DNA of 64,000 nt from Selaginella tamariscina (Eukaryota > Streptophyta > Lycopodiopsida > Selaginellales > Selaginellaceae): contig PUQB01000079.1 of NCBI GenBank assembly GCA_003024785.1, positions 1 to 64,000 on the forward strand. Reading direction: 5' to 3'. The notes under the pieces were generated by a model. The model was given only the letters and a program-made list of their open reading frames with translations, had not been told where the DNA came from and searched no databases. This document shows, one piece after another, positions 11,901-25,708 of this stretch. Numbering within the stretch: position 1 is the stretch's first letter; every line of letters begins with the position of its first letter. The position numbers were made by a program, and so were the translations under genes.

Positions 11901-12099
11901 AATAAAAAATTATGGGACTATGTGGGAAAAGACCCAAGCAGACCTGGGTCATCACAACCAGGGGCCCTCCATAAATACCAATTGGCCCTTTGCCTAATTG
12001 GCATAAGGAGAGAGGGAAAGGTTGTGACATATTGCATGTGTATGTATTATGTGTATTATACATGTACATTGACACATGTGTGGTGATCTAGCCTCCATG

Positions 12100-15000
12100 T
12101 GTAAGTGCCACATGTTTTATATGTACCACGTGGCAAATGGACTTGTTTATATAAAGCAAGATTATCGTATTTAAAATCTTTTAATTACATAAGTTTTGGA
12201 AAGATGATATTTCTTTTTGAATTCTTTTGAATTTACTTTTTAATTAGTTGTAAACATTGTTTCGACAAGTTTGTGAATCAACTCTTAAATTCGTAAAGAC
12301 AAAACATAATACAAAGATTAATAATAAGAGAACTTATCATTAATGAATTGCTTTCAAAGTTTGGTATATGTATTTGTCAAAAAACAAAAAAAAACTATTT
12401 TTATATATCATCATAATAAAAATGAAAAAAAATAATGATCATTTTTTATATATCATGACTGGATTAATAAACATTGTGGATGGAAAATTCTTTAGGACGC
12501 ATTCTGATTAGTTCTTGTTAATTGTTAATGACATTTGCTCTCACACTTCATTTTTAAAGAAAAAATTACAAACACAAAGTTTTCTCATTAAGTACATTCT
12601 TTTAATGATAAAATCACCAAAAAAACAAAAAAAAATAAAATATCACAATCCATCATATTTGTATTTACTATATACCTATGTACAAAGATTCCAAAATTTG
12701 AAAAGAATTTGAAAACTTAAGGGAAAACATAATAAGAATGTTTCTTAAGAGCTTGCAATATTTTTTCTTTATCTTTACATACTTAGAATAATATAAACTA
12801 GGGTAAGGGTATAAAATGGAGGTTACTTAAAAATGGTAATTTTAAATATAACCCATATAGACAAATGTTAGATGAACAAGTGATAAGTTATGCTTAAATG
12901 GTAAGAAAGGTTTAATATAACTTCATACACATAATGGTAAAGAGTTATGAAAATGGTAAGCTTTAAATTAACCTTATACATATAAATATCAAGGGGTTAT
13001 AAAAAAGGGAATATTTGATTTGAAAAGAGAAAATGTAAGGAATGTGTTTAGGAATATCATTGATAAAATTAACCACTAACTTTATGTATTAACATAATTA
13101 TTAAAGCGCTAAAGGTGAATCTTATGTGGTGAGAGATTTTTAGATTTTATGTTAGAATTAATTTTAATTCCAAATGAAATCTTATTTAAACCTTATTGGT
13201 TTCACAACAATATAAAAAAAATTCCTTTAATATGCAACTTGTTTTAAATACGTCTGTTAACAAAATTGTTAATAAACATATTTGCCTTCACATGCAATTA
13301 AAGTTTAATTTATAAAAAGAACTTCATTTAATTATTCTCCATTCTAACACTTAAAACACTTTAACTCTTTGTATATTAATTAAAACCACTTCACTTGTAA
13401 AATAAAATGTTTAATTATTTTAAATTAACCTCTATAATATGCTCATAACACTTATAATTTATAAAGTTAATGAAAAGCATTAAAGATGAACTATTATATA
13501 CTTAATAATTTATCTCACATTTTGTGAATGTCTATCATGAGTTTAAAAAACACAATTAGTATCAAAAGTAATGCAGTTACAATATTAGTATTATTAAAAT
13601 TTTATAATATAGCATAACTTGTTAATGGATAACACAATTCTATATCAATATACATGCTGTTCATATAATGCACACACATGTACATGAAGGTATGTACAAA
13701 CTTCATGATGTTCATTTATACTAAGTACTTCATATCTCTCTTACCACATGTGTACACATACACACACTCAAATCTACCAAGCTGTGGACAAAATCACACT
13801 TTGTGCAATGTCCATTGCTTGCCACAATAGGCACCATGTAGCACATAAAGCCATTATATCTGCTCATATAACTTTCATCTATATTTTTATTGTCGAAAAT
13901 GAAGTTTAATATAACTTAAATTTTAATAGTCTCAAAAATGTAACATGTAATTCAAACTGATTCTCATCACAATTAATAAGTTATTGAATTGATCTCACGT
14001 GAGGTTTTCACATATGCTTCTCAATTTAACATGCATTTATTTTCTTCAATACCACCCATAACTATTTAATGATCCCTAATCCTATTCTTATTCAACTTTA
14101 TCCCTAAGTTAAACCCTTAACCCACCATAACTTTATCCCTAAGTTAAACCCTTAACCTAACCACAAGGAAATTGAACATGATTGTATCAAACACACCAGT
14201 ATTAATAAGCATGTTATATGTATTTATAGAACCTTCAAGTATTTCCTTTTGTCTTGTTATACATTTAAGAACATGTAAGTAATATCTCTCAACAAAGTAC
14301 ATCTATTGACACATAACTAATCATGTAAATGCAAGCTTGTCAATCATGTGAATGAGGAGATGAACTTGAATTGTCATAACTATAATTAAAAATTTAATTC
14401 GATAAGACAAACTGCATTTATGCACTCAGCTCTCATGTCATTGAGCATTGAGATTTCAACTTGATAAAAATATGTGAAACTTGTAACTGTACTTATAAGA
14501 TATATGTCTTTCCTCAAACCTATTCCATCACAAGAATGGACTATATATAAAAAAATTATATTAATAAAAATCTAAGCTTTAAACCATGTACACTTACACA
14601 TAATGTATGCATATAACCATGGCTTTTCAGCCCTTCTAACTTGCCATCATCTCCCACACTATTGTCAGTTAAAGCAATTCCATATGTGTTAAGACTTTGA
14701 ATGTCTTTAATTGTTGTTAAAATTCAGCCTTCTCTAATGACTTCAACAATCCTCATGCTCTTTTAGATACATATCAAACTTCATTTTGGTGCAAACAAGA
14801 TTGTTACAAACATCTTTATTATCTTTAATCTAAGAATGTGCTTGTAAATTATTATAAAATATTTTTAAAAATGTGCATTAGATCCCTTATATGTGTAATA
14901 AATAAGTTTTGAAGTAATTAAGGTAACTTAATAAAAACACTATTTTATTCCATGTCAAGTGATACTTTGCTAAAGAACTCATCATAACCCATTCCACTTC

Positions 15001-17930
15001 ATGTAACCGATGAAAAGTTTATCAAGGCACTTTGACAAAGTGACTAGTAATAATATAGTTAGTCATAATAAAAAGAATAACATATGCATAATTCTTTTGT
15101 TATTTAAATAAATGATTAGAAGGTAAAAATCTTTTGTGGCGCATCTAAATGCATAGTGTTTAAGAAATTATGGTTTATAATTTGAATAACACATATTTCC
15201 ACTAATAAATAATCCATAATAAAATCTCAATCCAAGAAAGTTATGAATTCTTCAAAGAAGCATTGATTTTATTCAAAACAGTTGTTCCATATGTAATTTT
15301 GTAATGTCCTTGCAAGAAACACAATCCCAAAGTTGTAAAACTTTTTTTATTATAACACTATAAACATATGGTGTGTAGGTTCTGAATGATTAAATTTCAT
15401 AAATTAAAATAACCTTAGAATACGTTAGAATGATCATCCATGATAAAATAAATAATTGCTTAATTATAAGTTTTGGTGGTAAGTTATAATTCATATTGAA
15501 AATAACTCATGTAGACCACAATTTCTTTATATTCGTTATTAGATTTATATCATCTATTACAATGCTAAGATGTATATTTTAGGCTCTATTGAAAACTCTA
15601 GATGAACATTTTTAAAGTGTTACATCAACTAGACTATGCATCTTTTTATATGTTGAACATTTCATGTGACTCGTGAGTACATGTGCTATATCAAAACATT
15701 GAAATTGTTATTTAAAATTAAGTAATAATATAAAAATATCAAACAAACGTTTTAGAACTTTTGATGTTGTAATATTCTTCTATACCTCATGGTTTGGCAA
15801 ATGGGCAAGAATTAAAATTGTTATGTTCTTCACAATATAAAATGCAAATCCTTCAGCATGTATAAATGAGTTTACTACTAATCCTACTTTTGCTATAATT
15901 CTTTTAGTTATTCGTAGGTTTATGGGAACAAGTTGCATGAAAGAAGAATGTATAATATACTTGTGAAAACTAAGTATCTTATGATATAATCTAGTGTCAT
16001 ATTTGAAATGTTAGAGCAAGTTTGTATGTCAAGAAGGCCTAAGTATGCACAAAGTATTAACAATGAAGTGTCATAATACAAAGTCTTTATATTTAACAAT
16101 TACTTGAAGACTATTGAAAGAAATAATTATATATTTCTTTAAAATGTTATACTTGTTCAATATGCTCTTCCTCTTGTGTTTTTAATAATTTATTTTCAAA
16201 TCAAAATGTATTATTATCTTATAATGTTTCTTTATTCATTGATTTGATAAAATATCTTTCAATATTGAATATGACTTCATAAAATTATTATCATTTATGA
16301 TAACTTTTTATTTTTACTATCATCCTTATTCCATATTTGTAACATTGGAAATGTGTTTTTATAGCTATAACATCTTTGTTATAGCATGAAAGATGAAGTT
16401 AATTATTTTTAAGAAAGCTTGTCTTCATCCACAGCAATTCCACATCAACATTCCTTTAAGTTTATAAATATTAAAAAATAATTAAAATACATATAAATTT
16501 GATATATAATAACTATCCCTTAAAGTTTAAACCACATCCAACACAAAGTCTCGTATTATAAAGTTATTAGTTAAATATGGATTATTTTATAATATTTGTA
16601 ATAAAAAAAGTGACATGGAAACTCAATAAATTATCTTGTAATTGCCATGTTTATATATTAGCAATGTAATATTTGAATGAAGGTATTTTGTAAGAAGAAA
16701 TAAAATGAAAAGTTAACAACAAAAATAAAATATATGTACTAGTGATAATTAATAGGCTTCTATTTAAAGGAGATTATTTACATTGTTCATATCAAATTAT
16801 TTATTATTAAAAATCTAAATCCACTATATACATCCATATGTTAATATAAATATTATATATACATACTTACATATCCTTGTTTATTTGGCCACCAAAGTAT
16901 CCCTATATTGAAGCAATCACATCCAAAGTAAAGTGTATATTTATTATTACCATTAAATACACCAATACCAATACAAAAACAAGTTGGGACTAGCCCCATG
17001 AGTAATAATTAAGCAGCATTATATAATATTGTTATTGTGCATATTTAAATAAATGTCAAGGTCTATCTCAACACTAAGCAACCATAATATTAATGACTTT
17101 ATAATATTATTTTTAAGCTTTTTAAACAAACTCCTATTATAGTTCATATGATTAAAGATTTTTTTTTTCACATAAAAGAGAATAATGTAAGTTAATTATT
17201 AACGTAGGTTATCCTAGTAAGTGTAAATAAGTAAGGAATATACGAAGGTTAATCTTATAATTAGGACAATCTATATTTGGTTTATCATGAGTTTCCTATT
17301 TGAGTTCCCTTCTTTGTTATATTACTATTATATGTGTTTTGGGGTCCTTACATAATTAATTATCATATAAATTTCTTACTTTACTCGTTTTTGTGAAAAA
17401 AAAATAAAATTTCATGTTAATTTCACACAACAACATATAAAAATCACTTGAAAATTTTAAATCCATAATAAGAAAGTGAAGTATGCATATCCATCTTTCT
17501 CATTTAGTCTCTAGAGTACAGCATACATAGTAAAAGAACACTATATGCATATTCGTTCAACAATGTAACAATGAAGTTTAGCAATTTGAAGAGCATTATA
17601 CAACTAGTGACCCATTTATTCTACATAGTATAGTGGATATTGATGCTCTTTTAAGGTTCCTTGTGTAGTTATGGTCAATCAATTGAATATCACAATTCCA
17701 TCTCTCATATAAGTTTTAAGGACTTAAAAAATAAATACTTAGCACTTAGTAATAAACTAATCTTTCTTAATTGTAACTCTAGTTTCTCTTATTTGTAACA
17801 CGATTTCACATATATGACGGTGTGGTTATTTTATTAACATAAATGTTATGACTTCACTATACTTGGTAATTTTAATAGATTTTGTTGTCCAAGTATCATG
17901 ATTCACCACTTTTTGATAGGCATTTTGGTT
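12100..17930. other. Gene desert, AT-rich
   Basis: No gene is recognised in nearly 6 kb of very AT-rich DNA. All frames are short. It may contain decayed transposon sequence, but no domain could be read with confidence. A short copy of the nearby foldback sequence lies at about 17591-17630. Confidence 0.6.
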
Positions 17931-17940
17931 ATTATAGAAT

Positions 17941-19062
17941 TTTGAAATAACTAATTTATATCACACATGAAAATGATTAGTTGATTTAATGCTTATAAGT
18001 TCGAGTTTAAGTTCCTCCTCAATCAAACTCATATGTACGGCCTCAACCTTTTCAAAGTGTTTTAGTACAAATGTTCACCATTGGTTAACTCATTTTATTA
18101 ATATTGCCACATATTGTGGATGGACAATTACTCATTGACTTTATAAGTTTCCAATGTGTTTTTATATGTTGTTTTTTAATGGTATAATAATTGTCCATCA
18201 CCAACATATATTTGGATGAACAATATTAATTCACCCTTCAAGCGGAGTTTAAATTAACTTTTGGAAAAACAGAAGATTTTGACGATGCATTTCAATAGCT
18301 ATATAGTTTAAAAAAACATTACACAATTATTGACCCATGTTTGTCCTACACATTTTACTAATTGTCAGAGTTTTAACCCGGAGGGTTAACATGTGACTAC
18401 CAAATGGTCTTCCGATAGCTTCAATTTCCTATGTGAGTAATGGTAAGTCTTCTAAGATGATCTTAAAAGTTTGACTTAAATGCACAAAAGACTTAGGGTG
18501 AATATGTCAAAGTCTTTTAAAAACTTTCCATACTTTAATATAAAGCATGTATTAAAAATGTTTATATTAAAAAAGCTAAGGAATTGGAGTTTTTAGATTC
18601 TTGATATTAACATGGACTCATAAAGCATGTAGGACAAACATGTGTCACTAGTTGTATAATGTTTTTAAATTATAAAATTGTTGAAATGCATCGTTAAAAT
18701 CTTTTGCTTTTTCAAAAATTAATTTATACTCCATTTGAAAGTTAAACTAATACTACTTATTTATGAGTAAATATGTTAATGGTGGGTGACTATTATATCA
18801 CTTAAAATTAATATTTAAAATACAAAGCAACATTTAAAATACAAATTAAAAATTCACGAAAGCAATGTGTAGTTGTCACCTATTATATATAACAATATTG
18901 ATGAAATGAACCAACTAATGGTAAACATTTGTATTTAAAACACTTCAAAAAGATTAAGCCATACAAGTAAGTTTGATTGAAAAGGAAAAGGAAAATCTTA
19001 AAACTTGAATTTGTAGGCGTTGAATTAATTAATCAATATAATATAAATTAGTTATTTAAAAC
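17941..19062. repeat. 1.1-kb foldback (long inverted repeat)
   Basis: Arms at about 17941-18352 and 18623-19062 are reverse complements at intermediate identity along most of their length, separated by a spacer of about 270 bp. Matched blocks in order include AAATAACTAATTTATAT, CAAAGTGTTTTA/AAGTGTTTTAA, GATGCATTTCAA and CATGTTTGTCCTACA. RNA from either strand could fold into one long hairpin. No transposase is present. A MITE/foldback element or an inverted duplication would both fit. Confidence 0.7.
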
Positions 19063-19766
19063 GTTGCTGCTTCATAATAAATGTATAAAAGGAAATAGGA
19101 AAGGGAAAGAAAAAAGAAAAGATTAAAAGAAATAGAGAAAAATAAAATAAAAAAACTTCTCTCACAAATTGCCCCTACCTCCTCTATAATATTTTTATAA
19201 TATACAACAATGTATAACGTTAATTATATATAGATATAATTAAGTTTAATATTAACTTGATTAAGCCGGTTTTTAGGGTACCGAAATATTCATCTACAAT
19301 GTCAAAGTTTGTGCTGATGTGGCAACCCCCATTTTCTTCAATATATATTTTATATATATTAAATATATAGATTTTAATTATGTTCGGCAGATGCCAATTA
19401 ATTAGCTTTGAGTTTAAGTTAATTAAGATGTTTAAGCATTGATTTAGATTCGATATGAGTACTCTAGTACATTAATAAGATACAGTTTTTCCAACCTTTC
19501 TCAAATAAACCATGATGCTTACCATAAACCTGAAAAAATACGTAATCATCATAACAATTACTTAACAATAATAACGTTATGTTGAATACATGCGATTGTA
19601 CATAGTTTTGAGAAGAGTATCTTATACATTCCCAGTATCTTATACTCTCCCAAGTAGCAATATAAAAATCTCATATAATAGTTATCATGGTCATATATAA
19701 TGTATATAAATGCAACGACAAACTATAGCAAACAAAACACACACAAGCGAACTGACGGACCTTGTT

Positions 19767-20773
19767 TTATCTTTTGATGTTGAGCATCTCCTTGGCCTCA
19801 TCTTGTTCTTCGAGAATCTGGTCGCTTACATACTTGCTAACAAGTTCCTGCTTTTCTTCTCCACTATAAACTTCTCAATCTCCTTGTTATCAGGCACTGG
19901 TACATGGGCCACAAACTCCCTCACCGGAACCTATACACACGCACATATAACCATCAACACACACACACACATGTAATAATGTCAATCTATCACACAGGTA
20001 CAGATATAACAGACACACACATATATGCGCGCGTTTTTATAGATAAATAAGCATATATAAAGCTTTACATCTATTTATATACGTCTGTTTATATATCTAT
20101 TAACACATCTATGTTATTTATCAACACACGTATATAATCAAGATTAAGTATATGGAGATAGAATAATACGCACGCACGCACACGTACTTCGTTGCCATCT
20201 TCGTCCTCTCGTGCATTTGGAGGTTTCATAGTTACAACATTTCCACTCTTTAAACTCTTCTTTGCCTCCACTTTCACTGCCTCAATCCTTTGCCATTTTT
20301 CAAATTCTTCCTCCCGCATTGTAACTTCTGCAGCCCTCTCTAACTCCACCAGTCTGTATACATTAATTAACGTTTAATATACTGTTCATGTAATATATGT
20401 ATATATATTAACACATTATATACAAAGAGAGAATATCTTATGAGAATTAAATGCTAACCTCCCCTCAATGCATACACAAAGGGGTTTGTGATTATTTGTG
20501 TGTGTGTGTGTAATTACCTGCCATCCTCCTCGTCCCGATACCCATAATAATCCGCATCAATACACTTGTACATGTCATGCCTGGACCTCTTTTTCTTGAC
20601 TTCCTTTGGCTTCTCAAATAACTCCTTCACACCCGGAAGATTTTTCGCCGCTCCAAAATACCTAAATCGAATACATATAAATAATCATGTACTTACCACT
20701 AACATATATATGTCTACATAAACATTAAGCATATATAAATAGCAGACACAAATCCATTCATATATTACTTATA

Positions 20774-20811
<38 letters not shown>

Positions 20812-21757
20812 AATATCATGATATATCTGAAGATATGGTAGCTATGGTCACAATCAAACATTATGATTAGCATAAATACCTGTAACCAGGACCTCGACCA
20901 GTGGGCTGAGGTACTTCAGGGGCCTCAAGACCTTCATCGTCTGTTACTTTTGGAGCAGATTTTCTATGGTCAGGGCCACCCAGCTCCACAATCCGCACCT
21001 CCCAATGGTACTTCTCACGTATCAGTTTGTTGATTTCATCGTTCATTTCCCTTAGCCGATGCTCATCAATTCCTGGGTTCTGTATGTCCATTACCTTCTT
21101 GCCAATCTCCCTGTAATACCCCATTAACGTGTGGTGTGTGGGTGTGTGGGTGTGGGTGTGTTGTGTGAAAAGTATGCAGACGCCGTTTGTAGAAGAGAAC
21201 TATAGGAACGCACAATGTCTAATCAACGTATATACGTATATAAGTATCAAAGTACGTATATATGTAGCCTGCGGCCGTACACTATGAATATGCAGAGTAT
21301 ATAGATGACCATACACACACACATACATATATATGTGCGTGTGTGTCTATCTTCCCTGTTCGTGTGCAGTAAATTATTTGAGAACATGTACATCTACAAA
21401 TACAAACGTATAAAACACATTTAGGATTCCACCTTGGGAGGCCGAAAAATCTATCAAACTCTCTGTGAAATTCCACAGAGAGTGTGTGTGTGTTGCATAA
21501 CCAAATTTCATACATACATATAACAGAACACACATACATATGTAGGGTATGGGATATGTATATACATACATACATACATATAATGCAGTATATGTATTGT
21601 ACCTTATCACATCGATTCTCCATTTGTCTGCCTGTGCGAGATCCCTGCACTGTGAAGCGAGAAAGGGCCTCCTTTTCTTGGGCGGACGCCTCTCTTCCTC
21701 CTTGGCCGCTAAGTACCGATTGAGCATCGACTGCGCCTTCTCCTCATTGCGCGCCAT
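19767..21757 (-). CDS. ISY1: Pre-mRNA-splicing factor ISY1 homolog
   Basis: ISY1 is a component of the Prp19/NineTeen-associated spliceosome (XAB2 complex) in the nucleus. Five exons can be joined: 21757-21603, 21110-20880, 20661-20518, 20353-20188 and 19930-19767. The N-terminus MARNEEKAQSMLNRY and the blocks RRPFLASQCRDL, LREMNDEINKLIREKYHWE, GRGPGYRYFGAAK, ADYYGYRDEEDG and FVAHVPVPDNKEIEKF are diagnostic of the family. The expected length is about 286 residues, and exons plus one inserted base give exactly 287 codons including the stop. The last exon lacks one A in an AAAA run at about 19851-19856, which otherwise makes a premature stop before the conserved C-terminus (AKEMLNIKR). The start is the ATG at 21757; a telo-box lies about 30 bp upstream. 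Confidence 0.93.
20778..20806. repeat. (TC)n microsatellite in ISY1 intron
   Basis: A pure dinucleotide tract inside the second intron of ISY1. Confidence 0.9.
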
Positions 21758-21787
21758 TCTTCACCACTGCCTACGCTAACCTACTGA

Positions 21788-21797
21788 AAACCCTAAA
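21788..21797 (-). promoter_or_regulatory. Telo-box upstream of ISY1
   Basis: AAACCCTAAA lies about 30 bp upstream of the ISY1 start codon, in the expected 5' leader or promoter position. Confidence 0.45.
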
Positions 21798-21883
21798 TTG
21801 CAATGTGCTAAATTTTTAAAAGTAAATTATTATTACTATTAAAAATAATAATAATTTACTTTAAAATTAAAAAAAAGATTTTT

Positions 21884-21954
21884 GTGGCTGCTGGGATTCG
21901 AGCCCAGGTCTCCACGGCCACAACGTGGAATTCTTACCACTAAACTACAGCCAC
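21884..21954 (-). tRNA. tRNA-His (GUG)
   Basis: The minus strand folds as a complete cloverleaf. The acceptor stem GTGGCTG pairs with CAGCCAC. The D-loop region is TAGTTTAGTGG (A box) and the anticodon arm CCACG-TTGTGGC-CGTGG carries anticodon GTG. The T arm CTGGG-CTCGAAT-CCCAG holds the B box. A T-rich stretch follows the 3' end on the minus strand and can terminate Pol III. It decodes histidine codons in the cytosol. It lies between the divergent ISY1 and MFSD12-like genes, on the same strand as ISY1. Confidence 0.95.
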
Positions 21955-22200
21955 AACCACGTTTAGAATGTTAGAACAGAATAATTTCATAGGGAAAAAC
22001 GTACTGCTGGACCGTTTGGAGTGCTACGTGTCGTTGCCTCCTTGATTCCCACTTTCGTGGAGTGAACGCTTTCCGCTAATTAGGTAAAGCTTCGCTTCAA
22101 CAGTTTCTATTGGGGGAAATTGTTCACCTCCATTTTTTTATTAGAATTCTGTGAAAATGGAATGAATTTTTTTAGCAAATTTTAGCGGGTTTAGCTAAAA

Positions 22201-23095
22201 ATGGCTGAAATTGATGGAGTTCCATCCCGGGTATTGCTATCTAGAAAGAAAGTTATATCATATGGAATTGGTCATATGTTAAATGATTTAACTGCCGCTT
22301 GTTGGTTTACATATCTGCTCATTTATTTAACTGATGTGGGTTTAACACCAAGGTATTAAAACAATGTTTTAATAGATTTTATCAAATTACTAAAACAACA
22401 AAATTTTAAACCAGGGAGGCTGCCCTAGTTATGCTCTCAGGTCAGCTTGCTGATGGGTTGGCAACAATAGCTGTGGGATATCTGGTAACACACCACACAC
22501 ACACACACGCACACACACACACACACATGTAATATAATATTAGTTATCCGGTCTTTGTTTTATACTTAAATAATGCTATTACATTTGTCGTTTAGTACTA
22601 CACTTAGATTATCTTGTAATACGTCAATAAACAGATTTTATTGATTTAAATATTTGGACTCTTTCATTATTATATATGTGTGTGTGTGTGTGTGTGTGAT
22701 GTATGTATGTATGTATCTATATATGTATGTATGTATCTATATATGTGTGTGTGTGTATGTATATTTGTGTGATAATGATTTATTTTCTTAAACTTTTCAG
22801 ATTGATGCTTTCGGCCACTTCAAGATATGGCATGGTGGAGGATCAGTGCTAGTGGCTATTTCTTTTCCTCTGTATTTGGAGGATGCTCTATTTGTGTTCT
22901 AACAGGTATTATATATACGTACATATATGCATGTGTGTGTTTGTGTTCTATCATGTTGGACATTTCCAGGTAAATACACACTCTTCCTAGAAACAGTTGG
23001 CTACAGTACGTTTGCCGCGATTTTCAACATTGGCTGGGCTGCAACTCAAGTTTCACACATGTAAAACACACACACACACGTGTGTGTTTATATTA

Positions 23096-23126
<31 letters not shown>

Positions 23127-23128
23127 TA

Positions 23129-23191
<63 letters not shown>

Positions 23192-23468
23192 ATTGATTTT
23201 AATGTTCTTATTGACAGGTCACTTGTCAATTGTATTACTGCAAACCCAACAAGTAGAGTGGCTTTAAATAGCTGTAGAAACGCTTTCACAATGGTATAAT
23301 TATACATACACACACATGTACGCAGGTATATATGTGCATATATGTGTGTATATACGTACTTATATTTGTGAATAATTGTTTTTATTCAGGTTGCCAATTT
23401 ATTTCTATATGGCATAGCATTTCTTGTTTTTACTTTTCAAGGTTCTGACCGTGTTGAACGCCAGGTAG

Positions 23469-23526
<58 letters not shown>

Positions 23527-23624
23527 CAATGATATTTTAATCAGTACCGGACAATTGCTGGTGCTAATATTGCTATAGGCGGGTTCTTTGTACTCGCCTT
23601 TCTTTTTAGCGTAAAAGAGCCCAG

Positions 23625-23662
<38 letters not shown>

Positions 23663-24096
23663 CTACGTACAATGGATAAGTGTGTCGCAGACACTTTGCA
23701 CGTCATATAGATGTATAGTTCTATGAATGCTTTATAAATTATGTATAGTAGTTAGTATTATTATCTAAGTGTGTATGATATATACATAATAGTATAAATG
23801 TACATATATACCTATATATGCGTATTTTATTTTTTGTAGATTGCAGCACCATTCAGCACCTAATTTATTTCCTAAAATGAGCATATTCTCATGGTTTCGG
23901 AAAGTTCTTTATTATCAAGTAGCTCTTGTATATACTCTTACTAGACTTACAACAAATGTTTCCCAGGTTTGTATACGTATCTAAAATATATACAAACACG
24001 CATATACATATATTAATTAATTATTCTTTTGCAGGCTCTTTTAGCATTTTATCTCATTGATGATTTACTTATGCCGGTTTCCGCAAAAGCAGTGGT

Positions 24097-24136
<40 letters not shown>

Positions 24137-25638
24137 ACAAGATAGACATATAGTATACTATGTACATATAAGATACATATAACTCGTTCTTCTTCAGGTT
24201 CCAGCAATTATTTACATTTGTAGCTTCTTTACTTCGATATTCTTACAGGTACTACACACATGCGCGCAAAACACACAAACACACACGCACGTTCTTAAAT
24301 GTGTGCTTGTGTATTACGTGTGTAGGAATCTAATTGGACAAGTAACAAACTCAAGTTTGTATTTACAAGCGGAGCAATAATTTGGATAATGTGTGGTGCA
24401 GTGTTCTTTTATTTGCCAGCTTCACTACAATTGTATATGCATTTTTTGGCCATTTTCATTGGAGTAGGCAACGCATTAATGCTGGTAATTAAGTTTACAT
24501 AGGTTTGTCTAATAACTTAATATTACACTATAAAGTATAATTTTTATATATATTATATATTTTTTTGATGTGGGCAACGTTGTGTGTGTGTGTGTGTGTG
24601 TGTGTGTGATTACACATCTGTTTACGTTCATGACATATATACAGGTTACTGCTACCAGTATGGAAGGTTTATTAGTTGGCCATAACTTAACTGGTTGTGC
24701 ATTTGTTTATGGCTCATTAAGCTTATTTGACAAGCTTACGTGTGGGTAGCACTATATGCAATTGAATCTTTTCATGGTACGTATACACATTAAATAATTG
24801 TTTTTTACTCATTTTAAGAAATATTAACTTGATTAATACATCTACAGTACTTTACAAAATAATTCTATGCTTAAACCTCACTATACATTAGATTTATTAA
24901 TATATAATACTTCTATTGACTAGAAATATATATATATATCTTATGTTTACTGATAAACATGCTTACAATTGGGTTTAATACTTTATATTGATATATCAAT
25001 ACATTATGATTGTAATACACAATAATATTTATTTATATTTGCATTTGATGTTAATATATTTCTTCTACTAATATCTTTTTTATATAAATTTATTTGTAGT
25101 GGAAAATTCACAAAATTTTTGCACAATAAACGGAGATTGTAGTAATTCATTAGTGAGGATAGTACTAGCATTGGTCCCAGCAGGATGTGCCTTGATTGCA
25201 GCAGCGATATCTTTAACTATCAACTTTGAAAAAGTTCAACAGATCGTTTACATGAACCTCTTACCAGGTAAATAATAATAAATAAATAAATAACTATATT
25301 ATGTTATTTATATGCTATAAATATTTATGCTATATATATATCTACTTAGGTGTAACTTCAAAACTTTGTTTAAGTATTCCATGAATCATATTAATAAATT
25401 ATTAAGTATATTAATATTCACTAATATGACGTAACTATTATTAATCAATAGATGCTAAATCTTATACATATATACCATAAATATATATATGATATTATCT
25501 TAAAATACTATTATATTACTTGTAGTGTTAATTATATTACTATTAGTTATAATGTTTTCTTAATGTTATGTAGAAAGTTCAGGATCAAGTTGTGCGGAAA
25601 GTTCAAGCACGATTAAGATTCCTCTTGAGATTCATTAA
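22201..25638 (+). CDS. MFSD12-like major facilitator transporter
   Basis: This is a multi-pass membrane transporter of the MFSD12 group (GPH-like fold). Animal MFSD12 is a lysosomal/melanosomal cysteine importer; the plant substrate is unknown. Fourteen exons were joined (22201-22352, 22415-22484, 22801-22905, 22970-23060, 23218-23293, 23390-23464, 23545-23624, 23840-23966, 24035-24094, 24198-24248, 24326-24484, 24645-24776, 25100-25267, 25574-25638). Family blocks are YGIGHMLNDLTAACWFTYLL at the N-terminus, GQLADG, NIGWAATQVSHMSLV, RNAFTMVANL and TGCAFVYGSLSLFDKL. Single missing bases at about 22866-22871 and 24741-24750 give stops; with both restored the frame is exactly 471 codons. Many introns carry (TG)n, (AG)n or (TC)n tracts. 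The start is the first ATG, reading MAEIDGVPSRVLLSRKKV. Confidence 0.88.
23139..23187. repeat. (AG)n microsatellite in transporter intron
   Basis: A pure AG tract of about 49 bp preceded by (TG)n and (TA)n tracts, all inside the fourth intron of the MFSD12-like gene. Confidence 0.9.
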
Positions 25639-25644
25639 ATCAGG

Positions 25645-25708
<64 letters not shown>

